Source of the DNA: an uncultured Rivibacter sp.
GTDB taxonomy: Bacteria; Pseudomonadota; Gammaproteobacteria; Burkholderiales; Burkholderiaceae
Reading direction: 5' to 3'
NCBI GenBank assembly: GCA_946480925.1
Contig: CAMLLU010000083.1
Location: 1-22,167, forward strand
Length of the DNA: 22,167 nucleotides
The notes under the pieces were generated by a model. It was not told where the DNA came from, did not search any database, and worked only from the letters and a program-made list of their open reading frames with translations. The translations under genes were made by a program, and so were the position numbers. Of the stretch, positions 5,945 to 14,166 are shown piece by piece; within the stretch, counting starts at the first letter, position 1, and the number at the start of each line of letters is the position of its first letter.

Positions 5945-8900
5945 GGCTGTCGCCAGCAGGCCTTCTCGGCCCCGTACAGCGGGTCGCCGAAGGTGCTGTT
6001 CGAGCAGGCGACAGTCCCGCTGACGCCGCTGCGCGCGTAGTAGCTGCCGTTCGCGCCATACAGGATGGTGGCGGTCGTGCCGGCCGGCACGCTGCAGTCC
6101 TGCCGTTCAGCGGAGCACTTGACGGCGGGCACGTAGTAGCAGGCCTTCGACGTACCGCGCAGCGGATCGCCGAACACCTCGTTGATGCAGGCCACGGAAC
6201 CCGTCATCGCCGGGCGGCTGACCCATTGCCCGTTCGCGCCGTAGTACACGGTGGCCGGGGTGCCGGCAGGCAGTGCGCACGTGCTCCATTCGGCCGCGCA
6301 GCGCACGGCCTCCGGCGGCAGCGCCGAGGGCGCGGCGACCGCCTCGCTGCCGATCTGGCGCAGGTAGGCCGCGAGGTTGGCCAGGTCCGCGGCGCCCATC
6401 GAGACACCGCGGTGCGCGAGCACTGCCTCGCCCAGCGTCGCAGCCGAGCCATCGTGCAGGTACGGGCCGGTGGCGTGCACGTCGCGCAGCGTGGGCACGT
6501 CGATGCCCGGCAACAGGCCGCCGAGGCGCTTGCCGCTGCTGGGCTTGATGGTGCCGACGTCCGCGAGCGCCACGCCGCTGGCCTGGAAGGTGATGCCGGC
6601 ATGGCAGCTGGCGCAACGCTGGGTGATGAACACCTGGCGGCCCGCCGCCGCAGACGGGGTCAACGTGCCGTCGGCGTTGCGCTCGGGACTGGCAGGCATG
6701 GCATCGAGCGTGCGCAGGTAGGCGGCCAGCGCATCGAGGTCGCTGCTCTGCCCTGCCTTCGGCGTGCCCAGCGGCGAGCTGCGCGTGCCGCTCGTGAAGG
6801 CCGCGTCGCTCATGAGCCCGGTGCCGCCGGCCAGGCTGCGGATCTGGCCTTCGAAGTCCTGCACCTCGTCGAAGTTGCTGCTCCAGTGCAGGCGCCCATG
6901 CCGCAGGCCGGCACGGCCACGCAGGCCGATGGTGTTGCGCAGGCCTTCGCCCTGGCCCGTGAGGTCCCAGGTGCGGCCGTCGTGGCCGGCGTCGTCATGA
7001 CAGCTGGCGCAGCTCATGTAGGCGTCGCGCGCGAGCCGCGGGTCGCGTGCGTCGTAGAAGAGCTGCTTGCCCAAAAGGGCCTGTGCAGAGAGCTTCTCGC
7101 TGGCCTGGGTCGGCAAGGTGGCCAGCGTGGCGAAGCGCCACTCGCCGTTGCAGAGCAAGGGCGTGAGGTCGATCGCCTGCAGCGTGCGGTCCATGAAGTT
7201 CGAGACGAACAGGCGCAGGCCGTCGGCCGACACGAGCAGCGCGTCGGGTGCCCGGCCGACGTCGATGCGCGCCATCTCCACGTGCCGCGCCGGATCGACC
7301 ACCGCCACCTGCCGGCTCGTAGGCAGCGCGACGAACAGGTAGGCACCGCTCGGGTGATAGGCCGCGGCTGCGGCACGGCCCGCGTTGTCGTGGTCGATGC
7401 GCGCGGCGTGGTCTTCGCTGAAGGCGGCCAGGTCGATGCGCGAGCTGATGGCACGCACGGTGTTCTGGAAGTCCAGGTTGAGACCGTCGCGCAGCATGCC
7501 GCGCTGGATGTTGTCCTGCTTCGACGGGACCCAGGCGCTCCTGCCGTCGGGCGCGATGACCGGCGCGCCGAGGTAGTTGGGCACGCCGCGGCCTTGCGTG
7601 GTGCTGTCGGGCCTGGTGCTGTGCCGCAGGACGATCGTGCGCTCCAGCGCGAGGTTCACCGCATCGATCACGAGCACCTCGCCGCCGACGAAGGCACCGT
7701 CGCGCTGCGTCGCGACGATGGCCGTGCCCTCACCGGGCTGCGGCGGCGTGACGAAGCGCGACACCAGCACCTGCGCGCCATCGGGCGTGACCGACAGGTG
7801 CCGTGGCTCGGGCCCCACTGCCAGCGTGGCCAACGTGGCACCGCTCGCGGGGTGCAGCTTCAGCAGGTGGCCGCTGGCCTCCAGCGTGACGTAGGCGGCG
7901 CTGCCGTCGGGTGCGAAGGCGATGCCGTACGGCTGGCTGGCGCGTGGCAACACGAGGGTCTGCGCCACCGAGAGCGTCGAGGGGTCGACGATGCTGATGC
8001 TCGCGCCGCCCTTGTTCACCACCCACACGCGGCCGTCGGGGGCCACGGCCACGCTGCGCGGCGCATTGCCTACGGCCACCTCGCCGAGCTTGGTCAACGC
8101 GACGGCATCGAAGGCGCTCACGCTGTCGCCGTCGGCATTGACGACCCACACACGCGGGTTGCCGCTGGCAGGCACCTGCCAGGCCACCATCGACGAATGC
8201 GTGGCCCGGCGCGAGTCCGATGGCGCCGCATAGACGGCCTGCGTGAACTGGCGGACGGTGCGCGCACCGCTGGCATCGACGACCGTGACCGTCACGGTGT
8301 AGAGCCCGGGCGCGGCATAGGTGTGGCTCGCCGTGGCAACGCTCGACGCCGCGCGGCTGGTGCCGTCGCCGAAGTCCCAGGCCCAGGTGGCGCCCTGGCC
8401 GGCGTCGGCGCTGGGGCTGAAGGTCACGCTGGTGCCCTGCGCCACCGGTGCCGCGGCTACCGAGGCGATCGCCACCTTGCGCGCCAGCACCGTCCACGTC
8501 ATCGCGGCGGTCGCCGTGCCGCCACGCCCATCACTCACGAGCACGGTCGAGGCGAAGACGCCGGTCGCCGAGGGCGTGCCGCTGATGAGACCGGTGGCCG
8601 TGTCGACCGCAAGACCCGGAGGCAGATTGGAGACGGCGTAGCTCAGCGCATCGCCATCGGCGTCGGTGGCAACGAGCCGCACCGACACCGAATCGCCCAC
8701 GGTCACCGTCGGGTGGATGGGAGACTGCAGTGCCGGCCACTGGTCGGCCGCGCCGGTGTCGATGGGGTAGACGGTCTTCTCGAGGGCGTCGTTCACGAAC
8801 GTGCCGGAGCGCACGGCGCGCCAGTTCACGCCGTCTTCGCTGACGTGCAGTCGCCAGTTGGCGATGCGCCCGCTGTCGATGGTCTGCCGCGGCAGGTACT

Positions 8901-11025
8901 TGAACCCGCCGATGGGGCGGCCCGCGCCGAGATCGACGACGAGCGAATGCGGCGGCTTGGGCGTCTGGCCCTTCCACTGCGTGTGCCAGAACGTCGAGGC
9001 ATTGCCGTCGATCGCGTTCACGGCCGGCGCGTATTCGCCGATGGTCTCCTGGCTGTCTGCCACGACACGCCAGCCGTCGCGCGGGATCACCGCGCCGCCG
9101 GGGTCGAGCAGGTTGAACTCGGCCACGGTGTTCCATGCCCTGCCCTGCACTTCGGACAGCGCCTCGAACTTGACGTAGCGCGTAGCCACCGTCCCCGACG
9201 GATGCACCGTCCACACGAGCTGGGTGCTCACGGTGCCGAAGGCATTGGTGGCCTTCAGCGTGACGCGATAGCGGCCGGGGGTGGCAGGCGTGCCGCTGAC
9301 GAGGCCGCTCGCGGCGTCCAGAGACAACCCATCGGGCAGGCCGGTGGCGGCGTAGGTGACCGCCCCCGGGGCCGAGGCGATGACCTGCAGCTTCGTCGCG
9401 TTGCCCGCCACCGAGGTCTGGTCGCCGGGTGCGCTGAGCTGGGGCGTCTTTTCACCGGCGATGCGCAGCATCTTCGCGACCGAAGGCACGCCGGCCGCGT
9501 CGAGCGCGAACAGCATGTAGTAGCCCGGCAGCGCGAGGCCCGGGTTGCTCGGGATCTCGAGCGAATAGCGGTTGTCGCCGAGGTCGGTGAACGACAGCGC
9601 GAGGCGGCGCTGGTCGTTGTTGACGGTGTGCGTGGTGGACGACAGCCGCACGATCGCGAAGGACGCCACGGGCGAATCGGTGGCCACCGTGGTCGTGGTG
9701 CCGTAGGCCGCTTCTGCCGCTGCCTCGTTGATGACGGGCCGCGGGGCCGGCTGGCCGCTGGCGTCGAGCAGGTAGTACGGCGTGAGGATCTCCAGGTCGG
9801 CGTGGTTGGTCGCGCAGCCGTTGCCGCACAGCCCGCCGCCGATGGCGGCGACGCGGCCATCGGGCAGCAGCAGGGCCGTGCTGTGGTAGTTGCGCGGCAC
9901 GCGCAGGGGCGGCAGCGGCGTGAACGTCTCGCTCGCCGGGTCCCATAGCTCGGGCACGAGCACCGAGCGGTTGTCGGAAAAAGGCACGGGCAGCGTCTGC
10001 CCGCCGACGACGAGCACCTTGCCGTTGGGCAGCACCACGCTGTTGTGGAAGGCGCGCGCATACGCCATGGGCGCCAGGCGCCGCACGCTGGCCTCGCCGC
10101 CGGTGGTGTCGATCAGGTAGGTGCTGGCCGTCGCGTCGACGTTTTCGTAGGCCGGCGCGCCGCCGGTCTTCAGGATCTTGCCGGCCTCGTACATCACGAC
10201 CGAGCCGTTGATGGCGTAGGCATCGTCCCCACGCGTTCCGGCCGGCGTGGTAGCGCCGTCACCGCGGGTGTCGATCCAGTTCATCTGGCTGCTCGGGCCC
10301 GCATGCAGCACGCGGCCGTTGCCTGTGGGAACGAGCCACATGTGGTTGTCGCCGCGGTAGACGCCGCGAGGGTCGGCGCCCAGCATGGGCTCCACCGGCA
10401 CGCCGGTCAGCCGCCGCCACCCGCCGGCGGCCGTCCACACTTCACCGTGCTTGTTGCCGGTGCCGCCGTTCCAGGAACCGCCGAGGGCGAACACCGAGCC
10501 GTCGGCCAGCGGCACCGTGGCCTGGTAGGCGCGCGGAATGGTCATCGGCGCGGCGCTGCTCCAGGTGCCCAGCGCCGGGTCGTAGATGCTCGTGGCGGCA
10601 CTGCTGGAGCCGCCGCTCACGAGCAGCCGGCCGTCGGGCAGGTTCGCGGTGCCCGGGCAGAACATGTTGTGGTTGTTCTCGGTGACGAGCCGCTCGACGC
10701 TCGTGCCGGTGGCCGGGTCGAACACGGCCGTGTACGTGTTGCCCGGTACGGAGTTGAATGCAAAGCGGCCTTGGGCGGACCAGAGCAGCAGCTTGCCGTC
10801 CGGCAGGTTGGCTGCAGCCGCCGGCACGAGCGAAAGGGGAATCGGCTGGGACCATTGGGACTGCGAAGGCGCGGCCAGCGTCTGCGTCAGCTTGCTGCTC
10901 GTTGAAAAAGCGACCTTGCCTTCGTGATCAGCGCTGGAGGCCGTGCCGTCGCCACCGCCTCCGCAACCTGCGAGCAAAGCGAGGGCCACCGTCATTGCGC
11001 CTGCGCGCGACGAGCTCATGGACAT
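5941..11025 (-). CDS. Lipoprotein fusion: galactose-oxidase-like copper radical oxidase + discoidin/PKD/beta-propeller + di-heme MauG/CcpA-like peroxidase
   Basis: A 1694-aa exported lipoprotein; the lipobox LAGC places the lipidated Cys at 21. Residues about 55-525 match fungal galactose oxidase throughout: MFCPG (Cys123), RAYQ (Tyr167), GGSW (Trp185), RNYHS (Tyr380, His381), GGGLCG..C.TNH and HTVNNDQRR (His466). These are the residues of the Tyr-Cys cofactor, its stacking Trp and the copper ligands, so an alcohol- or aldehyde-oxidising, peroxide-producing enzyme is expected. Then follow an Ig-like putative domain (about 528-608), a discoidin/F5-8C-like domain (about 615-745), a second Ig-like domain (about 768-846), PKD (about 855-932, WDFGDG), a YVTN-type propeller (about 950-1290), and a di-heme module (about 1300-1562) with CASCH at 1339-1343 and 1471-1475 and TGPYLHDGS at 1519-1527. 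Two 57-aa Cys-rich repeats end the chain. The start could also be the ATG at 11019. It heads the cytochrome c/SCO operon. Substrate is unknown. Confidence 0.9.
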   Translation of the reverse strand: MSMSSSRAGAMTVALALLAGCGGGGDGTASSADHEGKVAFSTSSKLTQTLAAPSQSQWSQPIPLSLVPAAAANLPDGKLLLWSAQGRFAFNSVPGNTYTAVFDPATGTSVERLVTENNHNMFCPGTANLPDGRLLVSGGSSSAATSIYDPALGTWSSAAPMTIPRAYQATVPLADGSVFALGGSWNGGTGNKHGEVWTAAGGWRRLTGVPVEPMLGADPRGVYRGDNHMWLVPTGNGRVLHAGPSSQMNWIDTRGDGATTPAGTRGDDAYAINGSVVMYEAGKILKTGGAPAYENVDATASTYLIDTTGGEASVRRLAPMAYARAFHNSVVLPNGKVLVVGGQTLPVPFSDNRSVLVPELWDPASETFTPLPPLRVPRNYHSTALLLPDGRVAAIGGGLCGNGCATNHADLEILTPYYLLDASGQPAPRPVINEAAAEAAYGTTTTVATDSPVASFAIVRLSSTTHTVNNDQRRLALSFTDLGDNRYSLEIPSNPGLALPGYYMLFALDAAGVPSVAKMLRIAGEKTPQLSAPGDQTSVAGNATKLQVIASAPGAVTYAATGLPDGLSLDAASGLVSGTPATPGRYRVTLKATNAFGTVSTQLVWTVHPSGTVATRYVKFEALSEVQGRAWNTVAEFNLLDPGGAVIPRDGWRVVADSQETIGEYAPAVNAIDGNASTFWHTQWKGQTPKPPHSLVVDLGAGRPIGGFKYLPRQTIDSGRIANWRLHVSEDGVNWRAVRSGTFVNDALEKTVYPIDTGAADQWPALQSPIHPTVTVGDSVSVRLVATDADGDALSYAVSNLPPGLAVDTATGLISGTPSATGVFASTVLVSDGRGGTATAAMTWTVLARKVAIASVAAAPVAQGTSVTFSPSADAGQGATWAWDFGDGTSRAASSVATASHTYAAPGLYTVTVTVVDASGARTVRQFTQAVYAAPSDSRRATHSSMVAWQVPASGNPRVWVVNADGDSVSAFDAVALTKLGEVAVGNAPRSVAVAPDGRVWVVNKGGASISIVDPSTLSVAQTLVLPRASQPYGIAFAPDGSAAYVTLEASGHLLKLHPASGATLATLAVGPEPRHLSVTPDGAQVLVSRFVTPPQPGEGTAIVATQRDGAFVGGEVLVIDAVNLALERTIVLRHSTRPDSTTQGRGVPNYLGAPVIAPDGRSAWVPSKQDNIQRGMLRDGLNLDFQNTVRAISSRIDLAAFSEDHAARIDHDNAGRAAAAAYHPSGAYLFVALPTSRQVAVVDPARHVEMARIDVGRAPDALLVSADGLRLFVSNFMDRTLQAIDLTPLLCNGEWRFATLATLPTQASEKLSAQALLGKQLFYDARDPRLARDAYMSCASCHDDAGHDGRTWDLTGQGEGLRNTIGLRGRAGLRHGRLHWSSNFDEVQDFEGQIRSLAGGTGLMSDAAFTSGTRSSPLGTPKAGQSSDLDALAAYLRTLDAMPASPERNADGTLTPSAAAGRQVFITQRCASCHAGITFQASGVALADVGTIKPSSGKRLGGLLPGIDVPTLRDVHATGPYLHDGSAATLGEAVLAHRGVSMGAADLANLAAYLRQIGSEAVAAPSALPPEAVRCAAEWSTCALPAGTPATVYYGANGQWVSRPAMTGSVACINEVFGDPLRGTSKACYYVPAVKCSAERQDCSVPAGTTATILYGANGSYYARSGVSGTVACSNSTFGDPLYGAEKACWRQP
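5950..6303 (-). repeat. Two tandem 57-residue Cys-rich C-terminal modules in the copper-oxidase fusion
   Basis: Residues 1575-1631 (6303-6133) and 1636-1692 (6120-5950) align end to end. Both show a C......C..PAGT.AT..YGANG pattern followed by G.VAC.N..FGDP..G..KAC, with four Cys each. The four cysteines suggest two disulfides per module. They look like small surface- or carbohydrate-binding modules. I do not recognise a named family with certainty. Confidence 0.85.
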
Positions 11026-11375
11026 GGGTTCTTACCGTTGGTGCGGGCGCGGCTGCAAGCCGACGCGCCGTGTTGTTCTGTCTGTCGGGATACAGGCGCA
11101 GCCTTTCCGCTCGTGGCCGCGCACGCACGCGTCAACTCGGTGGAAGCTTCACCGGGTCAATGCAACGCGAACACGACACCAGGTTGCCGGCGAACGGAAG
11201 ATCGAGCCTGATCGGGACGAGCAATTTAGTTCTCCGTCGGTTGCAAGTAATGAGTGAGAACTCATCGATTGATGACAAACCGATGGCAGAGCCCTGTCCT
11301 TTTTTGCCTCTTGCTCTTGATATGCCCGAAGCATGTCGCCATCACGGCGCACATGCGATCCCACACCCGCGGGGT
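11026..11375. other. Intergenic region upstream of the copper-oxidase operon
   Basis: These 350 bases contain no gene I can support. They hold the promoter and leader of the minus-strand copper-oxidase operon and the 3' end of the isoaspartyl-peptidase transcript. The stretch 11221-11310 is clearly richer in A/T than its surroundings, including an A6 tract on the minus strand (11300-11305), and is the most promoter-like part. An imperfect dyad CGGTG-G-AAGCTT-CACCG lies at 11138-11154, flanked on both sides by GTCAA. No strong Shine-Dalgarno precedes the lipoprotein start (ACGGTAAG is the best). I could not assign -35/-10 boxes or a clear terminator. Confidence 0.55.
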
Positions 11376-12299
11376 TCAGAAGATCGCCACCGTCCGACAC
11401 CCTGCGGCATCCACCGCGGCGCGGTACATGCCTTCGCAGTTGAAGGGCATGGCCACGTGGCCCTGCGCATCGACGGCGACCACGCCGCCGGTGCCGCCGA
11501 AGCGCACCAGCTCGCCCATCACCACCTCGTCGCAGGCCTGTGCGAGGGTGGTGCCATGGCGCACGCGCGCCGCGATGTCGTGCGCGGCGGCGCAGCGCAC
11601 GAACCATTCGCCGTGGCCGGTGCCAGAGACCGCCACGCGCTCGTCGGCCCAGGTGCCCGCACCGATGACCGGTGTGTCGCCGATGCGCCCGGCCCACTTG
11701 GCCGTGCGCCCACCAGTGGACGTGGCCGCGGCCAGCCGGCCTTGCGAGTCCCGCGCCACGGCGCCCACGGTGCCGTGTTTCACGGCTTCGGGCACGTTGG
11801 CATCGCTACCGCCGGCGCGCAACCGGGCCAGCTCGCTTTGCAGCGCGATCCAGCGCGACCGGGTGTGGAAGTACTCGGGCGGCTCCAGTGCCAGCCCCTG
11901 CGCCGCGGCAAACGCCTCCGCGGCCTCGAAGCCCAGCGTCACGTGCGGCGTGTGGTCCATGACCGCACGCGCCGCGAGCACCGGGTTGCGCACGCGGCGC
12001 AGGCCCGTCACGCTGCCGGCGGCCCGCGTGGCGCCGTCCATCACGGCGGCTTCGAGCTCGATGAAGCCTTGATCGTTGAACACCGCGCCGCGGCCGGCGT
12101 TGAACAACGGGTTGTCTTCCAACGCCACCACTGCGGCCTGCACCGCGTCGAGCGCTGCACCGCCTCGCTGCAGCACCGCCACGCCTGCATCGAGCGCGGC
12201 CTCGAGGCCCGCGCGGTAGGTGGCTTCGCGTTCGGGCGTGAACTCGCGGCGCCGCAGGGTGCCGGCACCGCCATGCAACGCCAGCGTGAACGTCGTCAT
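11376..12299 (-). CDS. iaaA: Isoaspartyl peptidase / plant-type L-asparaginase (Ntn-hydrolase)
   Basis: A 307-aa member of the N-terminal nucleophile asparaginase family (E. coli IaaA is of similar size). The N-terminus TLALHGGAG is typical. The autocleavage site is visible in KHGTVGAVA: cleavage before Thr177 would free the catalytic Thr of the beta subunit. STGGRTAKWAGRIGDTP and TGGVVAVDAQG complete the substrate pocket. The enzyme hydrolyses isoaspartyl dipeptides and L-asparagine in the cytoplasm, helping to remove damaged peptides. The start at 12299 is chosen because family homology begins there and GGAGG lies about eight bases upstream. The ATG overlaps the preceding stop (ATGA), so it is coupled to the hydrolase gene as last gene of the operon led by the response regulator. 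No signal peptide is seen. Confidence 0.93.
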   Translation of the reverse strand: MTTFTLALHGGAGTLRRREFTPEREATYRAGLEAALDAGVAVLQRGGAALDAVQAAVVALEDNPLFNAGRGAVFNDQGFIELEAAVMDGATRAAGSVTGLRRVRNPVLAARAVMDHTPHVTLGFEAAEAFAAAQGLALEPPEYFHTRSRWIALQSELARLRAGGSDANVPEAVKHGTVGAVARDSQGRLAAATSTGGRTAKWAGRIGDTPVIGAGTWADERVAVSGTGHGEWFVRCAAAHDIAARVRHGTTLAQACDEVVMGELVRFGGTGGVVAVDAQGHVAMPFNCEGMYRAAVDAAGCRTVAIF

Positions 12300-14164
12300 G
12301 GACGTGCCTCCGACAACAGCCCTTGCAGGTGCTCGCGGATCTGCTGCACGGTCGGCGCGTGGTGGAAGTATTCGACGTGCGACACCGGCGAGGCGTTGTA
12401 GCAAGCCGCGCCCATCATCGCGGACTGCAGCGGGATCAGTCCGTCGCCGTCGGCCTCGAAGCCGCCGAAGTCCTCGATCACGTGGCGCCACAGGTTGCTG
12501 GACCAGTCCGCCGCGACACCTGCGCGCCACTGCGAGCCCCACGCGGCCACGATCTGCGGCGGCAGCGGCTCGCCGTTGGCGCGCTCGCGCACGGCGTCGG
12601 GCGTGAGGTCCTGGAAGCCGGGCGGGATGTCGCCTGCCATGCCGCGCTCGAGGTTTTTCAGCTTGGCCATCTCGTCACGGTCCAGCAGGCCGCGTGCCAC
12701 CCGTCCGAGCAGGCCGACGGCCCCGGACAAGCCCACCCAGCGCTGGCCCACGGTGCCGAACACGGGCGTGCCGTCGTGCGGCGCACCGGCGGTGAGGGCG
12801 TGGAAGTCCCAGCCCGGCCAGCGGTCGGCCAGCAGCGGCAACGCGAAGCGCACCACCGCACCACCACGCGAATGCGTGAGGAACACGATGCGCCCGCGCG
12901 GCGCCAGCCCCACCACGTGTTTCTGCAACAGCTCGGCCAGCGAGGTGATGTTCTCGTCCAGCCGCACGAAGCTGTCGTGCTCGAAGCGCCACGCCTTGGC
13001 GGTGTTGAGTACGTCCATGCCGAGCCACGGCGCGCCCTCGTGGGTGACGGCCTGTGGCGCGAGCCAGGCTTCGAAGGCGCCGCGCACCGAGCTGAGCCCG
13101 CCGTGCACCAGCACCACGTGGGTGCCTGCATCTGCGCCCGCCGCCTCGGCGCCCAGTGGCGCACGGTGGCTCACGGCCGGCACGGAGGCCGGCGCCAGGC
13201 GGGCGCCGCGGTGCTCCACGTGCCGCAACGTGCGCGCATCGATCGGAGCCACGTCGAGCATCTGCAACCAGTAGGCCTCGTCGCTCTTGAGCCGCGACAC
13301 GAAGGTCGGGTCGCGGTCACGCCGCACGCCGCGCAGCCGGTCGATCCAGTTCCTGAGGCACTGGATCACCCGCGCAAACGGGCCGATGGGACGCGGCAGC
13401 CGCTCGTAGAGGATCACCGGCACGGCCACCAGCAAGCCGACCCCCGGCCGCAGGCTGCGCACGATGGTGGGCTCGGTGGCCCGCTCGGGCTTCACCAGCC
13501 ACCGCGGCGTGCCGCGGTCGATCTCCATCAGCGGCTCGGCCAGCCCCACGCCGTCGCCACGAAGGCTGCACGGCACCCAGGGCGACACGTCGTCAGGCGA
13601 GCGGGCGCCCCAGTAGATGCGGGTTTCGATCTCGAGCCGCACCCGCACCCTCTCACGCTTGCGCCAGGCACGTGGGCAATGCTCGAGCAGTGCCTGTGCA
13701 ATGGCCTCCGGCGTGGCGATGTGCGGCAGCCGCAGGCGCAGCGTGCCCGCGCGCTCGCGCACGATGGGCGCCATGGCCCACAGCGGCGGGTGCCAGTCGG
13801 CCGCGGTGTCGTGGCGCCCGGGCACGGAAGTGGCGGCGCCTTTGCCCCGCGCATCCCACGCGCCGCGATGGTCGGTGCCCGGCAGGCCACCCAGCTGCTT
13901 GCTGACGTTGGCTTCCTCGAGCAGCATCCGCGCAATGCCTTCGGCTTCCACGCCCAGGTCGGCAAACCAGCGAGGCAGATGGGCCTGGAAACGCGCCAGG
14001 ACATCCGCCGCCGTCAAAGGCTCATGCACCGTGTCCACCGGCCTGCGGGCCGCCGCCGCCACCGGCTGCACCGCGGCCGGTGCCACGGTCGCGCGACCGT
14101 CGAAACCCGGCGCGTCGTCTTCGAAGCCGAGTTCGAGACCGAGCAGCAGGGTCTGGTCGGCCAC
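12296..14164 (-). CDS. Large alpha/beta-hydrolase-fold protein (lipase-like) with unknown N-terminal region
   Basis: A 622-aa predicted cytoplasmic protein starting at GTG 14164, with GAGG five bases upstream, directly after the kinase stop (2-nt gap). An ATG further upstream in the same frame only extends it over kinase-coding DNA. The C-terminal half is a hydrolase: VVLVHGG supplies the oxyanion-hole strand, and the nucleophile elbow reads T-H-S-R-G-G with Ser432 (the classic GxSxG with Thr at the first position). Asp572 or Asp574 in DGDGLIPLQS and a His near 596-602 (SHVEYFHH) complete a plausible triad. The fold recalls lipase/CHAT-associated hydrolase families. Residues 1-330 match nothing I recognise; they include a long Arg-rich segment and WVPCSLRGDG. 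A peptide, ester or lipid substrate is possible. Tight coupling with the asparaginase-like gene suggests linked function. Confidence 0.8.
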   Translation of the reverse strand: MADQTLLLGLELGFEDDAPGFDGRATVAPAAVQPVAAAARRPVDTVHEPLTAADVLARFQAHLPRWFADLGVEAEGIARMLLEEANVSKQLGGLPGTDHRGAWDARGKGAATSVPGRHDTAADWHPPLWAMAPIVRERAGTLRLRLPHIATPEAIAQALLEHCPRAWRKRERVRVRLEIETRIYWGARSPDDVSPWVPCSLRGDGVGLAEPLMEIDRGTPRWLVKPERATEPTIVRSLRPGVGLLVAVPVILYERLPRPIGPFARVIQCLRNWIDRLRGVRRDRDPTFVSRLKSDEAYWLQMLDVAPIDARTLRHVEHRGARLAPASVPAVSHRAPLGAEAAGADAGTHVVLVHGGLSSVRGAFEAWLAPQAVTHEGAPWLGMDVLNTAKAWRFEHDSFVRLDENITSLAELLQKHVVGLAPRGRIVFLTHSRGGAVVRFALPLLADRWPGWDFHALTAGAPHDGTPVFGTVGQRWVGLSGAVGLLGRVARGLLDRDEMAKLKNLERGMAGDIPPGFQDLTPDAVRERANGEPLPPQIVAAWGSQWRAGVAADWSSNLWRHVIEDFGGFEADGDGLIPLQSAMMGAACYNASPVSHVEYFHHAPTVQQIREHLQGLLSEARP

Positions 14165-14166
14165 GC

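Noticed and set aside
5938..9948. A 1336-codon open frame on the plus strand, antisense to the copper-oxidase fusion
   Set aside because: Its product is Arg/His/Gly-rich with no domain logic, while the opposite strand has motifs along its full length. It is an artefact of high GC.
11299..11305. T-run near 11300 as an intrinsic terminator
   Set aside because: No stable stem lies in the correct orientation and spacing beside it.
11254..12072. Plus-strand frame starting in the intergenic region and running over the asparaginase-like gene
   Set aside because: The product is Ser/Ala/Arg-rich without motifs, and the reverse strand encodes a complete Ntn-hydrolase.
12300..12542. N-terminal extension of the isoaspartyl peptidase
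   Set aside because: The family N-terminus (TLALHGGAG) begins at 12299, with GGAGG just upstream; the extension overlaps hydrolase coding sequence.
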